Shown piece after piece: positions 56,178 through 64,000 of a stretch of DNA of 64,000 nucleotides. The first letter of the stretch is position 1. Every line of letters starts with the position of its first letter. The DNA is from Proteles cristata cristata (Eukaryota > Chordata > Mammalia > Carnivora > Hyaenidae). Both the position numbers and the translations under genes were made by a program. The stretch covers positions 1,302,001 to 1,366,000 of the forward strand of contig JAESUZ010003091.1 of assembly GCA_017311185.1 (NCBI GenBank), written 5' to 3'. Under the pieces are notes generated by a model. That model saw only the letters and a program-made list of their open reading frames with translations, did no database searches and was not told the DNA's origin.

Positions 56178-56867
56178 GTAATGACGCGCTCTCCTAATGG
56201 GATGAGGAGGGGGGGAGGGGGCCGGCTGAGGAGGCCTTTGGGCTGCTTACCAGCCCCATCACTGGAATGATCTGTTCTGGGTTATGGCTGTAAATATTCA
56301 TCAAGGAGCTTTTCATCATCTGGTGTTTACCAGGTTGGTTTTCTCTGCGAACTTACGTGAAAACGAGTTTGCCTTCCGCCTGGCTGATGGAAGAGAGAAG
56401 TCAATCTGGGTTTTCCAGTTTGGCTGTGAGTGTTTGTGTGTGGGGAAAAGCAAGAGTTGGCTTTGGAATGTATTCGAGGTTCTCAAAAAATGAGATTTAC
56501 CTTTCTAGACTTAAGCAGGCCAACGTTCAGCTGCAGAGGCTTTCCCCAGACAACTGGAAGAGGTGGCCAAGAAGCTGGTGGAGCTAGGAGAGATCCCATT
56601 GGAGCAAACAGGAGTGGAAAGTTCTCAGATGATGAAGACTTGAGCCCTAGCCAGCAGCCCCATGGGATTTCAGTGGGCCCATTCGGGTCCTTTGAAGCCC
56701 AGGTCCTTTCTGTCCTGTTGCTTCCTTCCTGACGGTCTTTTCAGCAAGAATCCTAAATTTGGAACGAATCTCTTTAGATCACCCAATCCGCTTGTCAGCT
56801 TTTGAATGAGATAGTGTTCACCTCAGCAAGGAATCGTCTCCTAAGTGAAATTATACAAAGATATCTT

Positions 56868-57091
56868 TTTTTTAAGTTTTGTGTTTTGCATTTGTAAAAA
56901 TGCTTATTTTTGAGAGAGAGAGAGAGAGTGCACACACATGCACAAGGGGCAGAGAGAGACGGGGACAGAGGATCTGAAGTGGGCTCTGAGCTGACAGCGG
57001 AGTGCCCGATGCAGGGGTTGAACTCACAAACCTCAGGAACATGACCTGAGCTGAAGTCGGACACTTAACCCACTGCGCCACCTGGGCGCCC
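56868..57091 (-). mobile_element. Felid SINE
   Basis: Diverged reverse copy in FAM117A intron 2. Flanks TTATACAAAGATATCTT (56851-56867) and TTACACAAAGATACCTC (57092 on) are the target duplication with a few changes. Confidence 0.9.
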
Positions 57092-60000
57092 TTACACAAA
57101 GATACCTCTTAATCTGACTGGGGACTTCACATGCTTAGCAGTCCTTAAGTGTCAAATCTTTTCCATTTTGATGCAGTTTAAACTTATTCCTATTCAGCTT
57201 CCAAACACAATGAGTTATCCTTAGGAAAGAGGAGCAGGGTGGGAAGAAGAGGGGCTCACAGGCACGCCTGCATCCTGGGGGCGGGGGTGGTTCTGGACAA
57301 GTCAGCTGTCCCTTTGCTGGCCGGGAGCGTGTACCTGTCCTGCAGGCTCACACGTGGGGTGACAGCCAATTGTGCAAGTGTTCCGGGCACTCATGCCCCC
57401 ACCCCTCTTTGGTGCATGCCACGTTGGTCCCTTTTATTTATTTTTTTAAATGAGATTCATTTTGTAATGTTCCTGGTGAATGTTTGAATGCCCAGTCCTG
57501 TTCTTGGCCTGTGGAATGAAGAATGAGGAAATGAAAATGAGATCTGGCCTCTGTGAGTCTGGATGCCCGTGCCATGAAGGCCAGCGAACAGACAGCCAAG
57601 GGAGGAGAGAGATGGGGCAAATGCCTGGCACAGCTTAGAGGAGAGGAATTCTCGTGGGAATGCCCCACCTTGAACCAACAACAATTTGCCGCAGCCAAAA
57701 TCAGCAAGGCTCTTTAGATCCACAAACAGAATGCAAAGGGAGGACACACCCCAGTTGGTGGCCAGAACAGCCGGGGCCTGCTTGCTCGGAGCCCCGGGCA
57801 GTGCTGTTCCCTGCATTCTCTAGAAAGGCCGAGGAAGGGAGATAGCTTATGCTTTGCCCTCACGGGCCTGGAGCACACACTCCCTTCTGTCTGGAGAGGA
57901 CTGTTGAATCCAAATAATGTAAATAGTCAAGTAGGACATCAAGGGTGTAGACTTGCGAGCGCGTCCCCCTTAGTCAGGCGCGGGCTTCCGGGTAGCCCAC
58001 CTCTCCCCGTCTCTGTCATTTCCGGCCACCAACCTTCGAGGAAGCCTCCACCCCGACTCCTCTGAGAGTGTTCTCTTTGTCGACCCCAGGCGGGGCTGGC
58101 CTCAGCTGTTCCCTGGCCGGATTTGGAGGCATGGGCTCTAGGCTGTGTGTTTTCACTTGGGCTCCAGCTGCAGGCCAGATCTTTTATATAACAAGTCTGG
58201 GCTTCTTGCCATAGCGGGACAGAGGTCAGCAATGCGCCTCCGTGGGTCTGGCAAGACCAAGCTCTGCAGCTTTTCCCCTTTTCCCGGGACGGGCTCCAGC
58301 CCTCGAGGAACTCTTAGCAACCTGTCAATATTGTGGCTGCAGGAGGTGGGGGAGCTCTGGTCCACGGAGGCATCCGGACCAAAATATGTGCCCTGGCCCG
58401 TCTTTCGTTCCGGGCCTGCTGGGAATTTTCTGCTTCTAGATTTGGGGCTCTGTTCAAATTCCTGCTTGAGCCCTCCACCCTCACCCACCCTGGCCTGGCA
58501 CCAGCCACCTCCTTGAACACTCGCATCACTCTAGGAAGGTCTGAGGCTCTCCTGACATCTCTCTAGGTCACTGGTGTTCCTACCCTGCAGAGCATGGGCA
58601 TATTCCCAGAAAGGACTAGAGATGAGGGAGGGCCTTTCCTGGGGAGACACAAGGGAGCATGGGCCAGGGTAGACAGAGGTGGGGAGGCAGGATTTACCAG
58701 AGTCCTTGAAAGCTGGAGGTCCCAGCAAGTTTCTGACCTGGGCGGCAAGCCATTGAGATAGCCAGGCATGCTGCGTTCTCGAATCTTCTCGCAAGGCAGG
58801 AGATGGTTATGCCAGTGTCGGGGGGCAGGGGAGGAAGAGAGGCGGCTAGGTCTTATTTGGGGGAATGGATTGTTCGGTGAAGTTCTGCATGCCCTGAGCC
58901 GGGAAGAGCAATGGGAGGGAGATGACCAGCTCTCCCAGAGACCAGCTTGGTAAGCCCAAGGGAGAGCTTGGGTGCAGCGGGAGTGGGGCCCGGAGTGGCC
59001 AGCTGGGGAGGCCTAGTGAGGCTCCTGTATAGAGTCACCATCATCTAGAGGAGATTCTTGGTGCCTCAGAGGACTTCATGAGGATTCTCCAAGGCGATCC
59101 GAGTGGTTTTTCCCTCTCTGGACCACCCTCTTCCCAGGTCAGCTGGTCAGCTGATGTCAGCCACTGGGCGCTTGGGGCTGGCCCTCCTAGTGGTGGGGTT
59201 GGGGTGGGTGATGGCTGCATACGCCAGTGGCTGCCGTCACCCCCTCCCTTCTTGCTGTGCAAAGCGCTGGTGCCTCCACGCACTCTTCTGGAGGGAGGAA
59301 GTGATCTCAGCACAGCTAGAAGGTGTGTTTGCGCAGAGTTCCTGGCTCTGCCTGTCCCTCCCCACCCCCTCCCGTTTCTACTCGGCCTGGCTTCCTCCAA
59401 TGTGCTCCAGGTGAGGTGCGGAAGCCTCTATGGTAGACTTCTTCCTTTAGGCCTGATTTGTCCTTTGGGGGAGAAAAATAACCAGCTTAAGTCCTTGACG
59501 AACCTCACGGGGTGTCTGGTAGGCCAGAGGCAGAGTGGCAAACTTCATTTGGGAAGACGTGCCCTGATGTGACCTCTCCCTCCTGTGTTTTCTTTCTGTC
59601 CCCTACTCTTCTTCCCCAGCCAGCGCCTCAGCACTCGGTGATGACACACGTTTCAGTCTGCCCGTCCCAGGCCTTCCTTGTGGGCGTGGGGGCCTGGGCA
59701 CGGCGCCTGCTTTCCACACTGGCGAGCACGTGACTTGACAACAGCACAGAGCATTTGAGACATGGGTCCGGGATGGAAAGGCTGAGGCTTACGTCTTCGC
59801 TGTTGGGCCAGCAACGGTGGCCTTGGCCGCCTACGGCCAGAGCTCCCGGCGCGGGCCGGCAGACCACCCTCAGAGCCTTTGCCTGCGTGTGTTTTGCTTG
59901 AGTCCCCAAGGGGCTGATGCCCTGCTGAATTTCAGTGCAACACATAGTTACTGACCGTCTGTACCAAGCCAGACACCACACCGTTACTCGTCCTCCCGTA

Positions 60001-60784
60001 AGTGTGCTGAGCTGGGTTCCCAGGGCCCAGCGGGCTCTGCCAAGGTCGCTGGAGCCAGCGCGGCCGGGACTCTTGCCTTGGAGTCTAGGTAGAAACCGAG
60101 TTGGGTTGGGGGCCATGGGACAAGGTCCACTGTGGAGGGTCCTCAGCTCCCTACGACCCCTGCCTACTTGTTCTCCCAGGCCCGCTCTTTGGAAAGCTGT
60201 CCCCCACCCCCACCCACAGCCATCCTTCCACATGTAGCTCTGGGAGCCCAGAAGCCCAGGTAAGGCTTCCTTGGTTTGACCTGCATCCCAGTTTTGCATC
60301 ATCTGCCCGATGGGCTGGTGTCACTCGTGGCCAGTAAGTGGCCCTGCTTCTCTCCCTCAGCTGCTCCCCTTGGGCCAGGGTGTTAAAATAAATCTGGTCC
60401 AGTGCAGGAATCCCCTTGACAAACCCGACATTTTGGTCTGCTGAGCTCAAGCTCTAGCCCTGCTTCCAAAGAAACCTCTGGAACCACTCCTTCCATTGCC
60501 ATCACACAGCATGCCCTGACCCCTGCAGTGCCGTAAGGAGGCGCTCTGTGAAGGGTCACCTTCCTTAGCGGTGACCTTTCGGTCCCCCACAAAGACCTTG
60601 GCCCAGACCTCTGTGTTGAGACCCAGAGAGGTGGCCGGTTTACCCATACGCACTAGAAATAAGGAGCGGGCTGTAGTCCCACTCTTGACAGTCTGAGTTC
60701 CGTCGGAGGGCCCAAGGCCCACACTTGCACAGGGTCCTGCCTGGCAGAGACTCCGAGCCAGCAAGTAATCGGCGTCAGACAGGG

Positions 60785-61262
60785 GCTGGCCTACTGTATT
60801 CGGTTCCTGGGGCTGCTATAACAAATTACCTCCAACTCAGTGGCTTAAAACAACGCAACTGATTCTCTCACAAGTCTGGAGGCCAGAAGCCGAATCCCGG
60901 TTCACCCTCCCAAGGTGTTGGCGGGGCCGCGCTCTGGGGAGGGCCCCCTGGGCCATCCACGCCTTGCTTCTCCCAGCTTCTGTGTCAGCCGGCATTCCTT
61001 GGCTTGTGGCCGCATCACTGCGGTGGCTGCCTTTGCGGCCACATCACTGTGTCTTCTTCCATGTGTGTCTCATTGCCCTCTGTCGCTCTTGTAAGGATAC
61101 TTGTAATGGCCCAGTTGATCTGGTTAACCCACGGTAATTAGTCTTCCCATCTTGAGATCCGTAACTTAATCACATCGGTGAAAACGTTACCATAGAAGGT
61201 AACATTTACAGGTTCCGGGGATTGGGACCTGGAATCTTTGCGGGGTCATTTTTCAGGCTGTC
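60785..61262. mobile_element. Old mammalian interspersed repeat
   Basis: 'ttcctggggctgctataacaaattacctcc', 'ctcagtggcttaaaacaacgc', 'tctcacaagtctggaggccagaagcc', 'ggcattccttggcttgtggccgcatcac' and 'cgaaaacgttacc..' form a familiar, widely scattered mammalian repeat. I cannot fix its family name from memory. Confidence 0.6.
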
Positions 61263-61289
61263 ACGCCTACTGACCTCATCTACTACTAC

Positions 61290-61705
61290 CTTGCTGCTCG
61301 CTCACTCTGCTCCAGCCACCCCGGCCTCCTTATCTCCTTATCTTTCCCAAACACACCAGGCTTGCTCCTGCCTCAGGGCCTCTGCGCTTGCTATTCCCTC
61401 CCTCTCAATCACTCTTACCTCAGATATTCACATGGCTCACTCCCTCAGCTCCTTTACGTTTCCCTTTAGATATTCCTTTTTCCTTGATGATTTCCCTGAC
61501 CTTTAAAATCACATTCCCCTGCCTAGCATTCCTGTCCCCCTTTCTGCTGCGATTTCCTCTTAGTACTTCTCACTGTTTAAACTATGTCCCCGGGTAGAAC
61601 ATAGACTCAGAGGGGACGAGGATTTTTGTTGTCTTGTGCTTTATTGTGTCCCCAACACCAGGACTGTCCCTGACACACAGCATGTGTTCTATAACTCTCT
61701 GTGGA
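61290..61705 (+). repeat. L2 3' end, long fragment
   Basis: 'ccaaacacaccaggcttgctcctgcctcagggcctctgcgcttgct', 'gatgatttccctgacc' and 'ggacgaggatttttgttgtcttgtgctttattgtgtccccaacaccagg' follow L2 for over 400 bases. Confidence 0.78.
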
Positions 61706-63679
61706 GCATATGGATGGTGTAAACTCTGGGCCCACGTGTAGAGCAAAGGAGCAGTCAGCCCCAGGTGGACGAGTGAGGAGGGCCCCCTGAGGGAGAGGCT
61801 GGGAAGAGTTGGTGGGACAGGTCATCTTGGATGGAGAGGCCGGGCATAGAGGTCCAGGATGAGAAGGGAGAGAGGAGGCAGAGCTAGGCTTGCCTGGGTG
61901 GGGTGAATGCCTGGTACGGAGGGCCCGTGGGATGGATGGAGGGCAAGACAGTGATCTCAGTGGGGGCTGAGGCAAAGCATGGTCTACATAGAGGTGGTGG
62001 TGGTTGCTGGAAGATGGGGCCGAGCCGAGAGGGCTGGGGGTAAAGTTAACGGAGAGGGATGACCCTGGTTTGGCATGAATTTTCACCTTCTTTCTAAACC
62101 CCAGTGCCTGCCCACACTTCTCCCTCCACCCCCTCCCGCGCCTCCAAAGGAAGGAGGCACTTGAGTCCGCAAGAGATGTTAGTGGAGCCGCGGGCAGCCT
62201 GGATGAGTCCGGGGTCTCCCCGGCTGAGGGGCGGTGGGCCTCTCCACCTTTGCCTTTGCCATCCGTCCTCTGGAGCCTCCACCACCTTCCAGGGACAGTA
62301 GGCTTGCGCAGGACTCAGCTTTGACGAGCAGAGCCAGCGGTCGGTAGCGCTGGCTTTGGAGCCCCGGGAGGGGACTCGTGAGCGTCTGCTGGGCCCACGG
62401 GGCTCCGGGGGGCGCCTCCTCCTCACTCCATAGTGTGAGCGGCAGCTTTCCCGAGGCTGTGTTTGCCGACACCCTCGTTTAGAGAGACACGGGCATTTGG
62501 CAGTAGACCGGCTGCTGGGTGGCCGTATGCTGTCACGGCCAGCTTTACCTCGAGGGCTTGGGCTGCGGGCCTGGAGGACGTGCCGTGTACCCTCTTCCTG
62601 AAAGAGGGGAATGTGGAGTCTGGAGCCCTGGACGCTCTTCCTTGTGGCGCTAGCATCTGGGAAGTAGGTGGGGGGATGCTGTCTCTCCCCCCGCACCCCC
62701 CCGGCTGTGTCGCATGGCTCCAGAAAGGTCCTGGTCAGCAGCTGGGAGAAGGGGGAGCCAGGGAGACTCAGCGCCCTGTGGCCCGTCCACACAGCTGTCG
62801 CACAGGGCAGTTTGCCTCTCGCCCCCCACCTCTTCTTCGCAGCTGTTGGGTGGTGAGTGGTAGAGGGTTTTCTCCTCCCCTCGCTTCCTCCCCCTTTTCT
62901 GTTTGCAGCAACCTCTCGGGGGAGGTCAGCAGATCCGCTGGAAGAGATGGTTCCCAGGCCCTCACGGTTTGGCAGCTCGTGCAGAGAAGTTAGAGCTGGT
63001 TCCTCTGGAATGTTCCCCCTTGGGCCCCTCCCTTGGAATGGAAGTAGGGGTGTTGGTGGTGGGAAGCGATCTTGGCCTCCTGGGCCTTGTGCTTAAGCCA
63101 ACAGCTTCCTCCCTCAGGTTGGGGCCCAGGAAGCGGGTCTACAGCTCCCTCTGTCTCCATCTTGGGCCCCTGGCCTTCGCTGCAGCCAGGGGCCCGGGCG
63201 AGGGGTATGGCCGACTGTTCTCACGAAAGGCAGAACAGGGCCCGAGAGAAGGAGCTGTGATAAAGCCAAGAGGGGTCAGGAGTCGGGGCTGAGTTCAGAA
63301 TTCTGGCTTCCTCCGCGCTGGGAATGTCCCCTCCCGTGTGTATTCAGGAAGACTTCGGGGCCCCCAGCGCTTTACTCTGCGCACAGGGAAAAGTCACGAA
63401 ACAAGCTTGAGAAACTGGCGACACGGAAGTCTCTGCTTTGGTCAAGGATGGAGGACGTGGGGGAAGGGGGGAGCAATACTTATATTTTCCCCGGGCTGGA
63501 CCCGTACAGGGCCCAGGGGTCCAGGATGCCAGTGGCTCCCCAAGCTGTGTCCTCTCGAAGCTGGTTGGGATGGGGAGGGAGGGGGCAGTGCTTGTCCTCA
63601 GTGTTGGGGAGCTCCCGGAGCAGCTGGGGCCACAGTCACGTGTAAAAGTCGCAAGAGAGTAAAGAACCGGGTGGCCTCA

Positions 63680-63795
63680 CTGGCTCATCAGGGAAGGCTT
63701 CCTGGAGGACGTGGATTGGGAGAGAGGCAGGGCAGGTGGAGAAGCCTGAAGCATAAAAGAGGCTGGCAGTGTGCAGGAGGCGAACGGACTAGAGA
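63680..63795 (-). repeat. Probable L2 fragment
   Basis: CAGGGAAGGCTTCCTGGAGG followed by 'acgtggattgggag' resembles the reversed L2 text 'agggaaggcttcctggaggaggtga'. It ends just before FAM117A exon 3. Confidence 0.45.
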
Positions 63796-63899
63796 GAAGC
63801 CTTCCGAGAGCCAACGCCTCTGTCCAGGAAATGGTGCGGCCGCTTCCCCAGAGCCTGTCTGAGAAGCTGCTCTGTTTCATGGGGTTTCTCTCCCTGCAG

Positions 63900-63995
63900 A
63901 CCCCCCTGTCCTGGCAAGAGCTTGAAGGTGAGCGGGCCAGCTCCTCTACACACAAGCGCTCGGCGTCCTGGGGCAGCTCAGACCACCGAAAAGAG
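63900..63995 (+). CDS. FAM117A: FAM117A coding exon 3 (residues 123-154)
   Basis: The acceptor CTCCCTGCAG ends at 63899, and the donor GTAAC begins at 63996, five bases before the window ends. The 96-base exon encodes TPLSWQELEGERASSSTHKR then SASWGSSDHRKE. K141-R142-S-A-S145-W is a second basophilic phosphosite-like motif. The exon is phase 0 at both ends, so skipping it would keep the frame. In human the next exon begins with a Lys/Gln-rich segment, not visible here. Confidence 0.95.
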
Positions 63996-64000
63996 GTAAC

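Larger units (their letters stand above)
56178..63899 (+). other. FAM117A: FAM117A intron 2
   Basis: This 7.7 kb intron is GC-rich and has only one felid SINE (56868-57091) over its whole length. An old interspersed repeat (60785-61262), an L2 (61290-61705) and a probable L2 piece (63680-63795) are visible. Positions 57,110-60,780 and 61,710-63,680 show no element I can name. Several open frames of 150-230 codons on both strands reflect GC content. Confidence 0.8.
29112..63995 (+). other. FAM117A: FAM117A gene, 5' part (exons 1-3; continues past the right edge)
   Basis: Three exons of 196, 170 and 96 coding bases join in frame to 154 codons that match the N-terminal third of FAM117A (about 453 residues in human, from memory). 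Introns are 26.7 kb and 7.7 kb with GT..AG ends. The window ends at 64,000, five bases into intron 3. The remaining exons, including the conserved C-terminal region, are outside. The molecular role of FAM117A is poorly defined; it was named a C/EBP-induced protein and is related to FAM117B and GLCCI1. Confidence 0.95.

Noticed and set aside
674..57091. tRNA genes suggested by A-box and B-box like sequences
   Set aside because: They are the tRNA-derived heads of SINEs, with TC tracts and A tails; no intact cloverleaf with acceptor stem was seen.
59628..60302. 224-codon minus frame in FAM117A intron 2
   Set aside because: GC-rich composition, no known domain, no splice context, and overlapping frames on the other strand.
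62094..62993. 232-codon minus and 176-codon plus frames in FAM117A intron 2
   Set aside because: Overlapping frames on both strands in GC-rich intron; no recognisable motif and a poor start context.
63338..63862. 174-codon plus frame directly before FAM117A exon 3
   Set aside because: It stops before the exon and is in another frame relative to it; the exon starts after a clear CTGCAG acceptor.
1..64000. CRISPR arrays, operons, insertion sequences or other prokaryotic systems
   Set aside because: The window is a mammalian nuclear sequence with spliced genes and SINEs; the short repeats are microsatellites or SINE parts, with no spacers.

Overview
The window is nuclear DNA of a carnivore, almost certainly a cat (Felidae). 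It is littered with tRNA-Lys-derived SINEs of the felid CAN-SINE type, about forty copies, with a 'GGGGCGCCTGGGTGGCTCAG' head, a (TC)n tract and an A-rich tail. Older mammalian MIR, L2 and L1M fragments and split genes with GT..AG introns complete the picture. Nothing is prokaryotic or viral.

Two protein-coding genes diverge from each other. On the minus strand, positions 1 to about 9,180 hold the 5' part of KAT7 (HBO1, a MYST-family histone acetyltransferase). Coding exons 1-4 lie at 8879-8893, 6292-6439, 3642-3818 and 1206-1445; they encode residues 1-193 plus one base of codon 194. The rest of the gene lies beyond the left edge. On the plus strand, FAM117A starts at 29112. Exon 1 (29112-29307), exon 2 (56008-56177) and exon 3 (63900-63995) give residues 1-154; the window ends five bases into intron 3. 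In every case phase and splice dinucleotides agree with the translated protein. The arrangement matches the human 17q21.33 neighbourhood, where FAM117A and KAT7 are also divergent neighbours.

Layout: 1-9,240, KAT7 exons, introns and CpG-island promoter. 9,240-28,690, intergenic DNA with SINEs, L2 and MIR pieces and no convincing gene. 28,690-29,310, FAM117A CpG-island promoter and exon 1, with a CRE/E-box composite, an octamer and five CCAAT boxes. 29,308-56,007, FAM117A intron 1 (26.7 kb). 56,178-63,899, FAM117A intron 2 (7.7 kb), GC-rich with few young SINEs.

The two genes are not a pathway. KAT7 acetylates histone H3 (notably K14) and H4 in chromatin with BRPF or JADE scaffolds. FAM117A is a poorly understood protein related to FAM117B and GLCCI1. 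I found no gene system that looks undescribed. The points most worth a second look are promoter architecture (CCAAT clusters at both promoters, one of them just inside KAT7 intron 1), a very uniform young SINE group, and several nested or same-site SINE insertions with readable target-site duplications. Repeat boundaries without target duplications are approximate. Comparisons with human proteins and repeat families come from memory, not from a search.
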